Positions 1 through 9,609 of a stretch of 64,000 nt of DNA are shown one piece after another. Each line of letters begins with the position of its first letter. Positions within the stretch are counted from its first letter, which is position 1. The notes under the pieces were generated by a model, which saw only the letters and a list, made by a program, of their open reading frames with translations, did no database searches and was not told the DNA's origin. Origin of the DNA: Litoribaculum gwangyangense (GTDB lineage: Bacteria; Bacteroidota; Bacteroidia; Flavobacteriales; Flavobacteriaceae). The stretch lies in contig NZ_BAABJW010000002.1 of assembly GCF_039543505.1 (NCBI RefSeq), forward strand, positions 186,001 to 250,000, given 5' to 3'. A program made the translations under genes and the position numbers.

Positions 1-1
1 T

Positions 2-373
2 TGTGAATATGCCGATGGTGGCTTAGGAACTATGATTCCTATTGAAGAGGCCATAAATAGAGGTGCCACAGAGGTTGATGCCATTATATTGCAAACCGAA
101 ACCACACAATTAAATCGTATGCCATCAAAAAATCCGTTCTCTTTATTAACCAGCATGTTCAGCTTCATGTTAGACCGTATTGAATCACAAAACATAAAAA
201 TTGGTAAGTATGTAGCCTCTCATAATAATGCTATCATAAATTTCTATTATGCACCTATTGTACTGACCACAAATTCATTGATTTTTAACAAAGATAAAAT
301 GACCAAATGGTGGCAAGACGGATATAATTTTGCTAAATTTAAAAATCAAGAAGTCAGTCAATTAGAAAATTAA
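2..373 (+). CDS. Patatin-like phospholipase, C-terminal part (cut by window start)
   Basis: This is the 3' end of a patatin-family lipid acyl hydrolase; the open frame runs off the left edge. The first codons read CEYADGGLG, which contains the Asp-Gly-Gly motif carrying the catalytic Asp of the Ser-Asp dyad. The first ATG (position 32) is internal to the domain, so it is not the start. The rest aligns by eye with the C-terminal half of the complete gene that begins 3 bases downstream: shared stretches include RGATEVDA, KNPFSL, NSLIFNK and a TxWWQxGY motif. The nucleophile elbow lies outside the window. The two genes look like a tandem duplication and are probably co-transcribed. Confidence 0.85.
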   Translation, partial: CEYADGGLGTMIPIEEAINRGATEVDAIILQTETTQLNRMPSKNPFSLLTSMFSFMLDRIESQNIKIGKYVASHNNAIINFYYAPIVLTTNSLIFNKDKMTKWWQDGYNFAKFKNQEVSQLEN

Positions 374-376
374 TTT

Positions 377-1288
377 ATGAGGGCATTAGTAATATCGGGT
401 GGGGGTAGCAAGGGTGCCTATGCTGGTGGTGTAGCAGAGTATTTAATTAAAGATGAAGGCCGAAATTACGACATGTTTTTAGGAACATCAACAGGTAGTT
501 TGTTAGTGCCCCATTTGGCCGCTGGAAAAATTGATAAAATACATCGCGTTTTTACAAATGTTAACCAAAGTAATATATTTAGCGTAAATCCTTTTGTGAT
601 ACGAAAAAAAGGCGACAGAGAGTTTGTTTCTATCGATTTTATTAACACGCTTTGGCAGTTTATTAAAATGAAGCGCACCTTTGGAGAAAGCAAAGCTTTG
701 CGACGACACATAAGAAAACACTTTACCTATGAAGAATATAATTTAATACGAGAAACGAAGGATGATGTAGTGGTTACAGTTTCTAATTTATCTAAAAACT
801 GTGTGGAATATAAATCTATTAAGAATTTTAGTTATGATGAGTTTTGTGATTGGATATGGATTTCTTGTAATTACATTCCTTTTATGTCTTTAGTTAAACG
901 GAATGGTTTTGAATATGCCGACGGCGGTTTGGGTTGTGTAGTACCCATTCGAGAGGCGATTTTAAGAGGGGCTACAGAGGTAGATGCAGTGGTTTTGGAA
1001 TCTGAAAATATGGAATATAATAAAGTTTTAGGTAAAAACCCGTTTTCACTCATGATTAATTTATTCGGGCATTTATTAGACCAAGTGGAACGAAGTGATA
1101 TTATTATTGGTAAGTTAGCTGCCACGAATAGGGATGTAAAGCTTAACCTGTTTTATACGCCTTCCAAACTCACAGAGAACTCGTTAATATTCAATAAAAA
1201 ATTAATGACTACCTGGTGGCAACAAGGTTACTATTATGCTAAGAAGCGATGTGAAGAAGCTAGTTCAAACGAACTTAGGATGGATTAA
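377..1288 (+). CDS. Patatin-like phospholipase family protein
   Basis: Complete 303-residue patatin-like lipase. The oxyanion-hole glycine motif GGGSKG is at residues 8-13, the nucleophile elbow GTSTG puts the catalytic Ser at 38, and Asp182 sits in the DGG motif, so the dyad is intact. No signal peptide is seen, so it is probably cytosolic or peripheral to the membrane. The family hydrolyses acyl chains from phospholipids or other lipids; the substrate here is unknown. It starts 3 bases after the stop of a paralogous upstream copy. Its stop codon is 1 base from the stop of the convergent gene, leaving no room for a separate terminator. Confidence 0.9.
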   Translation: MRALVISGGGSKGAYAGGVAEYLIKDEGRNYDMFLGTSTGSLLVPHLAAGKIDKIHRVFTNVNQSNIFSVNPFVIRKKGDREFVSIDFINTLWQFIKMKRTFGESKALRRHIRKHFTYEEYNLIRETKDDVVVTVSNLSKNCVEYKSIKNFSYDEFCDWIWISCNYIPFMSLVKRNGFEYADGGLGCVVPIREAILRGATEVDAVVLESENMEYNKVLGKNPFSLMINLFGHLLDQVERSDIIIGKLAATNRDVKLNLFYTPSKLTENSLIFNKKLMTTWWQQGYYYAKKRCEEASSNELRMD

Positions 1289-1289
1289 A

Positions 1290-1811
1290 TTACCACAATT
1301 CTGACACCTCTTCTTTTATAAATGATAGCGCTGCATCACTTGGTGATCTGCGTTCCATCATTTCAGTTAAAACCACTTCCCGTAATTTATTGGCAGAGTC
1401 CGTTTTTTCTAGCATACTAGCTTTTCTTATGAGTTGAATAGTGGCATTTTTTGCTGTTGTTACAATGTTCCAGCACTTATCGCTAATGTAGATTTGTTGT
1501 GATAAATTATGCTCAAACTCTTGTTCAATGCTTTGTATAAGTAAAGATTCATAACTTTCTTTATTGGAGTCTATTGGCTGAATTCTAATAAGTAATTTGG
1601 AAGGCGATATACGTTCCAAAAATAGGGCCATGCGTTCATAAGCTTGTAGGCGCAATGGCATAGCATTTACTTGCATATCCTTTTTTAATAAAAAGCGTCT
1701 GCGACCATCTTCATTTTTGGTGTGTTCTCTAAAAAAATAATAGGCAATAACACCTGTAATTAATGCAGGAATTGAAAATAAAAACAGATCTAAAATTCGA
1801 CTTATGTCCAT
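1290..1811 (-). CDS. Small membrane-anchored protein, possibly DUF7935 family
   Basis: A 173-residue protein with one N-terminal transmembrane helix (about residues 8-27, LFLFSIPALITGVIAYYFF), followed by a basic charged stretch and a mostly helical soluble domain. I recall similar proteins in Flavobacteriaceae under the name DUF7935, but this is from memory. It starts 12 bases after the stop of the FMN-binding glutamate-synthase-like gene and is probably the last gene of that minus-strand operon. No catalytic motif is visible. Confidence 0.65.
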   Translation of the reverse strand: MDISRILDLFLFSIPALITGVIAYYFFREHTKNEDGRRRFLLKKDMQVNAMPLRLQAYERMALFLERISPSKLLIRIQPIDSNKESYESLLIQSIEQEFEHNLSQQIYISDKCWNIVTTAKNATIQLIRKASMLEKTDSANKLREVVLTEMMERRSPSDAALSFIKEEVSELW

Positions 1812-1823
1812 AAAATATATTGA

Positions 1824-3386
1824 TTAATTATTCTTGTTACCACCCAAATATAAACAATCTTTTAAGCTTTGCATACCTTTAAATGGTACCAGCGTTTTTT
1901 CATAATCATAAGTCTTATTCAACTCCTTGGATAGATTGTGGTCATCAACATTGATATCCACATCACTCATTTTAAACTGGCAAGGATGCTCATACCCCGC
2001 AGCATGTGTAATTTCGATTAGTTCTTTTCGAAATGTTTTAAAGTACTGTGCCAATCGAACCGATTTAAGGGTAACATCAATACCATTTTGCAACCATTTA
2101 CTTTGAGTTGCGATTCCAGTAGGACAACGATTGGTATGGCAAACCTGTGCTTGAATACACCCAATACTCATCATAGCCTCTCGAGCTACATTAATACAAT
2201 CTGCTCCCATAGCAAAGGCCATAGCTGCTTTTGCTGGAAAACCGAGTTTTCCACTACCTATGAAGACAATACGATCTGATAAACCTTTCTTTTGGAATAA
2301 TTTGTATAAACTACTGAAGCCATAAACCCAAGGCAACGACACGTGATCTGCAAAACTTGGAGGTGCTGCACCTGTACCGCCTTCGCCACCATCAACTGTA
2401 ATAAAATCAGGACCCTTACCGGTTTTAAGCATTATGTCTGCGAGTTCTTCCCATTGTTCTAATTTTCCAATGGCTGCCTTAATACCAACAGGTAGTCCCG
2501 TAGCTTCAGCAATTTTTTCAATAAACTCAACCATTTCAGGTACATTAGAAAACGCTTTATGGTTAGGAGGTGAGAGTACATCTTTTCCAACTTCAACACC
2601 CCTAATTTCGGCAAGTTCTTTATTGATTTTAGCTCCCGGTAATACACCCCCTTTTCCGGGTTTCGCACCCTGGGAAAGTTTGATCTCAATGGCTCGTATG
2701 AAAGGATTTTTTTCAACAAGTTCAATCATTTTTTCCATTGAAAAACCACCATCTTTATCTCTCACACCAAAATAACCCGTTCCAAAATGAAATACTACAT
2801 CGCCACCATGGCTGTGATAGGGAGACAAGCCGCCCTCGCCTGTGTTATGATAAGCGTCAGCCATTTTAACACCTTTATTTAAAGACTCTATGGCTTTGGC
2901 CGACAGCGAACCGAAACTCATAGCAGACACATTAATAATGGATGCTGGACGATACGGTTTTTTACGTTTATTAAATTCGCCCATAACTTTAGCACAAGGT
3001 AAAAAGGCTTTGTCAATAGTATTAGGATGGTTCTCGGGTAATTCAAAGGGAATCATGGCATTATTGATGAAAATATGATGATGCGCATATATATCCCTAT
3101 CGGTACCAAAACCTTCATAATTGTTTTCCTTTTTAGCCGATGCGTAAATCCAACTGCGTTCAATTCGGTTAAAGGGTAATTCCTCTCTATTGTTGGCTAC
3201 AAAATATTGACGCATTTCTGGACCTATACTTTCTAGCCAATAGCGTAAATGACCAACAATAGGGTAGTTGTGACTTATAGTGTGTTTTTTTTGAAAGAAT
3301 ATATCTCTTATGGCAACGAGGGCTAAAACTATTAAAATCCATCCCCACCAAGTAATGTTTGATAAAAATTGAAGTACTGTTTCCAT
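1824..3386 (-). CDS. FMN-binding glutamate synthase family protein
   Basis: 520 residues. The core matches the FMN- and iron-sulfur-binding central domain of glutamate synthase: SAMSFGSLS near residue 155, a glycine-rich VDGGEGGTGAAP segment in the TIM barrel, and a cysteine cluster CIQAQVCHTNRCPTG matching the [3Fe-4S] site. The glutaminase and C-terminal GltB domains are absent, as in the stand-alone family. An N-terminal hydrophobic segment (about residues 12-28) should anchor it to the membrane. The substrate of these stand-alone proteins is not established and should not be assumed to be glutamate synthesis. It lies 2 bases after the M20 peptidase gene, so the two are co-transcribed. Confidence 0.9.
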   Translation of the reverse strand: METVLQFLSNITWWGWILIVLALVAIRDIFFQKKHTISHNYPIVGHLRYWLESIGPEMRQYFVANNREELPFNRIERSWIYASAKKENNYEGFGTDRDIYAHHHIFINNAMIPFELPENHPNTIDKAFLPCAKVMGEFNKRKKPYRPASIINVSAMSFGSLSAKAIESLNKGVKMADAYHNTGEGGLSPYHSHGGDVVFHFGTGYFGVRDKDGGFSMEKMIELVEKNPFIRAIEIKLSQGAKPGKGGVLPGAKINKELAEIRGVEVGKDVLSPPNHKAFSNVPEMVEFIEKIAEATGLPVGIKAAIGKLEQWEELADIMLKTGKGPDFITVDGGEGGTGAAPPSFADHVSLPWVYGFSSLYKLFQKKGLSDRIVFIGSGKLGFPAKAAMAFAMGADCINVAREAMMSIGCIQAQVCHTNRCPTGIATQSKWLQNGIDVTLKSVRLAQYFKTFRKELIEITHAAGYEHPCQFKMSDVDINVDDHNLSKELNKTYDYEKTLVPFKGMQSLKDCLYLGGNKNN

Positions 3387-3388
3387 TT

Positions 3389-4657
3389 TTATTTATTCAA
3401 AAAGTCAAAGGTAATTTGAGTGAAGGCCTTAACGCCCAAAAGCATACCACTTTCATCTATCTTAAAATCTGGAGTGTGGTGGGGGAATGATTCATGGTTT
3501 CCGGGAGTCATTCCACCCAGATAAAAATAAAACCCGGGAACCAATTCTTGAAAATATGAAAAATCTTCGCCAATGGTTTCGGCCTTAATTTGTTTCACAT
3601 GAGTGTTTCCCGCTACTTTTTTGAGAGAAGGCAACATCCTTTCTACCAAACCTTGGTCGTTGTAGGTAATGGCAGTTTCATTGGTAAATGAAATGGTAGC
3701 AACACCTCCATAAGCCTTGGCTATGGTTTCTGTCATTTCAGTCATGCGCCTAAGAATATGCGATTTCATATCAGCATCTAAGGTTCTAACGGTTCCAATC
3801 ATTTCAGCAGATTCTGGAATGATATTAAACCGAACACCACTGGTTATTTTACCTACACTAATAACGGCAGCTTCATTAATTAGTTGGCTTTCGCGACTTA
3901 TAATGGTTTGCAAACCATCTATGATTTTTGCTGAAATCAATATAGGATCGATGCCATTCCATGGTTCAGAACCATGTGTTTGTTTCCCTTTAACATGAAT
4001 AACAAAGCGTTCCACTGCAGCCATGGCACCACCCGGTTTATAATGAATTTCGCCAACATTCACATTGGATCTGATATGTAACCCGAAAATAGCATCCACT
4101 TTAGGGTTTTCTAAAACACCTTCTTTAATCATCAATCTGGAGCCACCTTCTTCACCAGGAGGTGGGCTTTCCTCTGCTGGTTGAAAAATAAATTTTACGG
4201 TACCGTTAATCAAATGTTTGTTTCTAGAAAGTATTTCTGCTACTCCCATTAAAATAGCGGTGTGCGCGTCATGTCCACAAGCGTGCATCACACCAGTTTC
4301 GGAATTTAAAAAAGTAGTTGTTATTTCCGATTTAAAAGGTAAATCGTTTCTTTCGGTCACCGGAAGTGCATCAATATCGGCACGAAGTGCAATGACTTTT
4401 CCAGGATTTTTACCTTTTAAAATGCCAACAACGCCTGTTTTTGCAACGCCAGTTTGTACTTCAATTCCGAGTGACTTTAAGTGAAATGCAATTTTTTCAG
4501 CAGTTTTGAACTCTCTATTGGATAGTTCTGGATTTTGGTGAAAATGACGTCGCCACTCAATAACTTTTGGTTCTATAGCTGTGATTTGTTGTTCTAAAGA
4601 CGTTTGGGAATAGAGATTTGTAAGTCCTAAGAAAAAAAGAAAAATAAAAAATTTCAT
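3389..4657 (-). CDS. Exported M20-family amidohydrolase
   Basis: 422 residues with a cleavable signal peptide (MKFFIFLFFLGLTNLYSQ). It is a metal-dependent amidohydrolase of the M20D type (IAA-amino acid hydrolase, hippuricase, N-acyl amino acid deacylase). Visible motifs are ALRADIDALP, HACGHDAHTA (metal ligands), the EES glutamate pair followed by a proline/glycine turn, and FGLHIRSNV. The C-terminal HHTPDFKID motif carries a further ligand. Probable role: hydrolysis of N-acylated amino acids or peptides in the periplasm. It is the first gene of a three-gene minus-strand operon. Confidence 0.9.
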   Translation of the reverse strand: MKFFIFLFFLGLTNLYSQTSLEQQITAIEPKVIEWRRHFHQNPELSNREFKTAEKIAFHLKSLGIEVQTGVAKTGVVGILKGKNPGKVIALRADIDALPVTERNDLPFKSEITTTFLNSETGVMHACGHDAHTAILMGVAEILSRNKHLINGTVKFIFQPAEESPPPGEEGGSRLMIKEGVLENPKVDAIFGLHIRSNVNVGEIHYKPGGAMAAVERFVIHVKGKQTHGSEPWNGIDPILISAKIIDGLQTIISRESQLINEAAVISVGKITSGVRFNIIPESAEMIGTVRTLDADMKSHILRRMTEMTETIAKAYGGVATISFTNETAITYNDQGLVERMLPSLKKVAGNTHVKQIKAETIGEDFSYFQELVPGFYFYLGGMTPGNHESFPHHTPDFKIDESGMLLGVKAFTQITFDFLNK

Positions 4658-4795
4658 GTAAAATATTTTGAAGTTTAAATATATTCAAAAAATATCCAAA
4701 GCATGAAACAAGTTATAATTGTTTATAATTATTAATAAATCCGCTTACGTAAAAGCATAACATTGGTTATTTTCACATCTTAAAATGAAAATGAA

Positions 4796-7126
4796 TTGGA
4801 GAAGTATTTAAGTCAGTTAAATAGCGCACAATTAGAGCCTACCGTTCAAATTGAAGGCCCTATGATTGTAATTGCTGGTGCAGGTTCGGGAAAAACCAGA
4901 GTACTCACTTACCGTATAGCCTATATGATGAGCCAAGGAATTGATGCTTTTAATATATTAGCACTAACCTTTACTAACAAAGCGGCACGTGAAATGAAAG
5001 AACGTATTGCTTCTATAGTTGGCGCAAGTGAGGCAAAAAATTTGTGGATGGGAACGTTTCACTCAGTTTTTGCTAGAATTTTAAGAAGTGAAGCCGATAA
5101 ATTAGGGTATCCCAGTAATTTTACTATTTACGACACGCAGGATTCCGATAGGTTGATTGCTTCCATTATCAAGGAAATGAATCTGGATAAAGATATATAC
5201 AAATACAAGCAAATACGTTCCAGAATTTCCTCTTATAAAAACAGTTTGATTACGGTGCGTGCCTATTTTCAAAATCCAGAATTAATTGAAGCTGATACCA
5301 TGGCTAGGCGCCCAAGAATGGGAGATATTTATAAGGAATATGTAGAACGTTGTTTTAAGGCTGGTGCCATGGATTTTGATGATTTGTTGCTAAAAACCAA
5401 TGAGTTGCTTACCCGTTTCCCGGATGTGTTGATGAAATATCAAAACCGTTTTCGGTATATTTTGGTAGATGAGTATCAAGATACTAACCACTCACAATAC
5501 TTGATAGTCAGAGCACTTTCTGATAAGTTTCAAAACATATGCGTGGTTGGTGATGACGCCCAAAGTATTTATGCCTTCCGTGGTGCTAACATTAACAACA
5601 TCTTGAATTTTCAGAAGGATTACGATGATGTTAAAGTTTTTAGATTGGAGCAAAATTACCGTTCTACAAAAAATATCGTGAATGCCGCAAACTCCATCAT
5701 TGATAAAAACCAAACCAAACTCGATAAAATTGTTTGGACAGCCAATGATGAAGGTGAAAAAATAAAGGTAAACCGGTCGTTAACCGATGCAGATGAAGGG
5801 CGTTTTGTGGCCAATAGTATTTTTGAAAACAAAATGAATAATCAACTACCTAACAGTGATTTTGCCATTTTGTATCGCACCAATGCACAATCGCGTTCTA
5901 TTGAAGATGCCCTAAGAAAACGTGATATTCCTTACAGAATTTATGGAGGTTTATCGTTTTATCAGCGTAAAGAGATTAAAGATGTTTTGTCCTATTTACG
6001 TTTGATAATTAATCCTGCTGATGAAGAAGCCTTAAAACGAATTATCAATTTCCCCCCACGAGGTATAGGCCAAACCACGGTTGATAAATTGATTGTAGCC
6101 GCCAATGGTCATAATAAAACCATTTTTGAGGTGATGAAACACCTTGATAAAGCTGAAGTCAACGTTAATTCTGGTACCAAAACAAAGCTACAAGATTTTG
6201 TAACGCTCATTGAAAGTTATCAGGTTCTCAACCAAACAGCCGATGTTTTTGAATTAGCAGAACACGTTACCCGAACCAGTGGTTTGATTAGAGAGTTCAA
6301 AAATGACGGCACGCCTGAAGGTGTGGCCCGAATGGAAAATATCGAGGAGCTTTTAAATGGTATGAAAGATTTTGTGGAAGGGCAAAAAGAATTGGCCGAT
6401 ACCACAGGTTCTTTAGCAGAATTTCTAGAGGATGTGGCATTGGCAACCGATTTAGATGCCGATAAAGGCGATAGCAATCATGTGGCTTTAATGACTATAC
6501 ATTTAGCAAAAGGTTTGGAATTTCCGTATGTGTATATAGTAGGGTTGGAGGAAGATTTATTCCCAAGTGCGATGAGTATGGGCACGCGAAGCGAGCTAGA
6601 GGAGGAACGCCGTTTATTTTATGTGGCGTTAACGCGAGCAGAAAAGCAAGCGTATTTAACCTATGCTTTATCCAGATATCGTTGGGGTAAATTAGTAGAT
6701 TCTGAACCTAGCCGATTTATTGAAGAAATTGACGATACCTACCTAGATATTATAACTCCCAAAGAAGAACGCCGATTTAACCCTATGCTTTCAGCTGATA
6801 TATTTGGTGATGTAGAACCCAATAAAATTCGATATAAACCTGCTAAACAGGTGGTTCTTAAAAAAGGTAACCCAAAAAGTGAACCAGAAAAATTTCAAAT
6901 TTCTACACCAAAAAACTTAAAACCCGTATCGAAAACCCATGGAAACACCAATTTATTTGACAGTAAATTAGTGGTTGGTAATGTGGTGAAACACATTCGT
7001 TTTGGTACTGGAGAAGTTTTAAAAATAGAAGGGTCTGGAGCTGATGTTAAGGCAGAAATTAACTTTCAACATGGAGGTGTTAAAAAACTTTTGTTGCGTT
7101 TTGCGAAATTGGAGGTTGTAGGGTAA
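4796..7126 (+). CDS. UvrD/PcrA-type ATP-dependent DNA helicase (TTG start)
   Basis: 776-residue superfamily 1A helicase. Motif I is GAGSGKTR at residues 28-35. Other motifs seen are LTFTNKAAREM, GTFHSVFARIL, VDEYQDTN (Walker B), VVGDDAQSIYAFRGA, LEQNYRSTKNI, TIHLAKGLEF and FYVALTRA. The C-terminal stretch around VVGNVVKHIRFGTGEVL is the small Tudor-like domain typical of PcrA. It unwinds DNA 3'-5' in repair and in clearing replication blocks. There is no in-frame ATG near the N-terminus: the frame is closed by TAA at 4781 and TTG at 4796 gives the expected MEKYLSQLN start. A short out-of-frame ATG ORF (4785-4811) overlaps this start. Confidence 0.95.
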   Translation: MEKYLSQLNSAQLEPTVQIEGPMIVIAGAGSGKTRVLTYRIAYMMSQGIDAFNILALTFTNKAAREMKERIASIVGASEAKNLWMGTFHSVFARILRSEADKLGYPSNFTIYDTQDSDRLIASIIKEMNLDKDIYKYKQIRSRISSYKNSLITVRAYFQNPELIEADTMARRPRMGDIYKEYVERCFKAGAMDFDDLLLKTNELLTRFPDVLMKYQNRFRYILVDEYQDTNHSQYLIVRALSDKFQNICVVGDDAQSIYAFRGANINNILNFQKDYDDVKVFRLEQNYRSTKNIVNAANSIIDKNQTKLDKIVWTANDEGEKIKVNRSLTDADEGRFVANSIFENKMNNQLPNSDFAILYRTNAQSRSIEDALRKRDIPYRIYGGLSFYQRKEIKDVLSYLRLIINPADEEALKRIINFPPRGIGQTTVDKLIVAANGHNKTIFEVMKHLDKAEVNVNSGTKTKLQDFVTLIESYQVLNQTADVFELAEHVTRTSGLIREFKNDGTPEGVARMENIEELLNGMKDFVEGQKELADTTGSLAEFLEDVALATDLDADKGDSNHVALMTIHLAKGLEFPYVYIVGLEEDLFPSAMSMGTRSELEEERRLFYVALTRAEKQAYLTYALSRYRWGKLVDSEPSRFIEEIDDTYLDIITPKEERRFNPMLSADIFGDVEPNKIRYKPAKQVVLKKGNPKSEPEKFQISTPKNLKPVSKTHGNTNLFDSKLVVGNVVKHIRFGTGEVLKIEGSGADVKAEINFQHGGVKKLLLRFAKLEVVG

Positions 7127-7148
7127 ATTAGTTGTTAGTTAGAAATTT

Positions 7149-7769
7149 ATGGCTGAATTTGTTAGAATATACGAGGAAAATCCCAATCCTAAGGAAATAG
7201 ATAAGGTGGTTACGGTTTTAAAAAATGGTGGGCTCATTATTTACCCAACAGATACAGTTTACGGCTTGGGGTGCGATATTACCAACTTAAAAGCGCTTGA
7301 GCGTGTCGCTAGAATAAAACAGATCAGTTTAGAAAAATCTAATTTTTCGTTTGTTTGCCATGATTTAAGTAATTTAAGCGATTATGTTAAGCAAATAAAC
7401 ACCACTACTTTTAAAATATTAAAACGGGCGCTTCCTGGCCCTTACACGTTTATTCTGCCAGGTTCCAAATCATTACCAAATCCGTTTAAGAAGAAAAAAA
7501 CAGTTGGGATAAGAATACCTAATAATAATATTGCATTGGATATTGTTAAAAAGTTGGGGAACCCAATCATATCAACCTCTATTCGTGATGACGATGAAAT
7601 CATAGAATACACCACCGACCCAGAATTGATATTAGAGAAATGGGATAATTTAGTGGATTTAGTAATTGATGGAGGTTATGGAGATAACGAACCTTCTACG
7701 GTTATTGATTTATCTGAAGAAGAACCAGTGATTGTTAGGGAGGGTAAAGGGAGTTTGGAGATTTTTTAA
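7149..7769 (+). CDS. Sua5/YciO/YrdC family L-threonylcarbamoyladenylate synthase-like protein
   Basis: 206 residues spanning a single YrdC domain. The segment GGLIIYPTDTVYGLGCD is the family signature, with the conserved lysine/arginine and SxT motifs later (NPIISTSIRDDD). The family condenses threonine, bicarbonate and ATP to threonylcarbamoyl-AMP for the t6A37 tRNA modification; the YciO branch is less well defined. There is no Sua5 C-terminal domain. The AR(I)KQISLEKSNFSF region resembles the YciO side, so exact assignment is uncertain. It follows the helicase by 22 bases. Confidence 0.88.
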   Translation: MAEFVRIYEENPNPKEIDKVVTVLKNGGLIIYPTDTVYGLGCDITNLKALERVARIKQISLEKSNFSFVCHDLSNLSDYVKQINTTTFKILKRALPGPYTFILPGSKSLPNPFKKKKTVGIRIPNNNIALDIVKKLGNPIISTSIRDDDEIIEYTTDPELILEKWDNLVDLVIDGGYGDNEPSTVIDLSEEEPVIVREGKGSLEIF

Positions 7770-7961
7770 AGTAAAGATTGTTTTTTAGTAGGTTCGTTTA
7801 GCGCCTTGACAAAAAACGCAGGGATTGAAGAGCAGTTAGCTTGATCAAAGAGCCAAGACCAATTTTTAAATTTAAATTATTCTTGGCGGGTTTCCAGAAT
7901 CCCATGAACTTTCGGATTGCAGAATTGCCCTATGTTTATTAATCTATTGTTACCTCTAGTT
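7770..7961. other. Intergenic segment with a relict-like hairpin
   Basis: 192 bases between the YrdC-like gene and the broken sulfatase, without a convincing ORF. It holds a 7-base inverted repeat (GCCAAGA 7852-7858 with TCTTGGC 7881-7887) around an AT-rich 22-base loop. The neighbouring text (GGGATTGAAG, 7821-7830) is reminiscent of the interspersed hairpin repeat at about 31.14-31.23 kb read on its reverse strand, but the match is weak. It may be an eroded repeat. Confidence 0.3.
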
Positions 7962-9416
7962 TCAGTTATTGGAGTTAAAAATTTTTCTCCAGTAATCGTT
8001 TAGATTGAATCTTGAATATTTGGATAGATGAGATTGCTCCTTAGGAATGAAACCCCTAAGTCGGTTTATTTCAATTTCATATCCTTCAGATTGTGATAAA
8101 TTTTTCCATTCATTCGGATCCTTACTTATATCATAAAATTCAATGGAGTTGTCCTCATATTGAATGAGTCTATATGTTTCGTCAGTAATAGCGATGTTGT
8201 TTCTACCAAATGATGAAATAGCAACATAAGGCCAATCGGTTGCATTAGCATTTTCTAAAAGAGGCAACAAGGAATGTCCTTCGTTTCGTTCATTTGCTGG
8301 CAATCCACTGAGATCTACTAGCGTTGGATAAATATCCAGTAGTTGAACTGGTTTATTTGACACTCTGCCTGGTAAAGCACTCAAATCTTTGATGATTAAA
8401 ACGGTCCTCGTATCTCTCTCCCAAAGCGCCTGCTTGGCGAACCGATTTTTTTCTCCTAAATGATAACCATGATCTGACCACAAAACGACAATCGTATTAT
8501 TCGCATAGTCACTTTGCTTCAGCGCATCTATTACTTTCCCAACTTGCGCATCTACAAAATTTATACAAGCGAGATAGGCTTGAACAACATCTTTCCATTG
8601 ATTCGTTTCAATGAGCCAGTCGGTTGTAGGCATCTGTGGCACATCCGTTACTTGTTTAGCAATATGTAGGTATGTCATCGAAATCATCAGGGAGATAAGG
8701 TGGGGTATGAATATCTTCTATGGGAAATTTGTCAAACCATTTTTGAGGGACGTACCAGGGAACATGCGGCCTTACAAATCCAACCGCAAGAAAAAAAGGC
8801 TTTTCATGGTTTTCGTTGAGTTTCTCAACAGCCCATTTAGCTGACTTATAATCGGGCATCAAACTGTCTTCAGAAGGATAGGCACCCCAATCTGTTTGCG
8901 TGCCTTTGGGTTTCCCAAACCATTCTGGATCGTATTTGAAACGTTTCGGAGGTTTCGGTCCAAACATTTCAAACACACCACCATATTCGTCAAAGGTTTG
9001 AGCTCCATCCCCGTTATGATAAATTTTTCCAACCCCATTGTTTTATAACCATACTTTTCAAAATAATCGGGAAGAAAAATAGATTGACTCGACTCTGTGT
9101 TTGATTTTTTAATATCAATGTCTTGTAACTGTAAATAATTCCCCGTTTTCGTTGGATAGAGCCCACTCATCACAGACGCCCTAGATGGAGCACATATAGG
9201 AGCTTGGCAATGTGCATTGCTAAAGAGCATACCACTTTTAGCCAGTGCATCCATGTTGGGCGTTTTTGTCTGAGGATGCCCATTCAATACTCCGACCCAG
9301 TCATTCAAATCGTCAATGACTATAAATAGCACGTTTGGTTTCTCCTGTGGATAAGAGATAGTTGAAAGACTAAAAATTAGCAGTAGTGGAATTGATTTAA
9401 TCATAATTTCTAACAA
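7962..9416 (-). pseudogene. Sulfatase (iduronate-2-sulfatase-like) disrupted by two frameshifts
   Basis: Three overlapping frames together make one sulfatase of about 485 residues. The N-terminal frame (9416 to about 9036) has a signal peptide, the metal-binding IDDLNDW motif and CAPSR, the sulfatase signature whose Cys becomes formylglycine. The middle frame runs to about 8662 and contains FFLAVGFVRPHVPW. The C-terminal frame contains SDHGYHLGEKNRF. The first break is at the C run 9033-9036 (a G missing on the coding strand: restoring one gives GVGKIYHNGDG). The second is near 8661-8662 (one extra base; removing it gives IPTYAKQVTDVP). The active-site Cys and metal ligands are otherwise kept, so the decay is recent or these are sequence errors. 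There is no polysaccharide-use locus next to it. Confidence 0.85.
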
Positions 9417-9514
9417 TTTCGAGGTAATGTTACGATAGGGTTACGTTTTAATGAACCATATCGATAGTCAAACTAAGTTAGTTGTTTTTTTTAACTAAAT
9501 CAATTTTATTAAGA

Positions 9515-9534
9515 ATTCCTGCCTTCTCAGGAAT
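9515..9534. repeat. REP-like short palindrome
   Basis: ATTCCTG (9515-9521) pairs with CAGGAAT (9528-9534) around a 6-base loop. The sequence resembles the short dispersed ATTCCTG...CAGGAAT palindromes found in many bacterial genomes. It sits in the 248-base spacer between the broken sulfatase and the OmpA gene, which also contains a 9-base inverted repeat (ATACCCTTT 9551-9559 with AAAGGGTAT 9595-9603). Confidence 0.45.
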
Positions 9535-9609
9535 GACTGAATAAAAGGATATACCCTTTCCATTGCCCTCATGATGAACTTAAAGCCTTACTCCAAAGGG
9601 TATCACCAC

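Noticed and set aside
466..1125. Minus-strand ORFs of 72-84 residues inside the patatin gene
   Set aside because: They lie wholly within a well-supported gene on the other strand and show no signal of their own.
2434..2775. 113-residue plus-strand ORF inside the FMN-binding glutamate synthase gene
   Set aside because: Antisense shadow; Ser/Pro/Leu-rich text typical of reversed coding frames.
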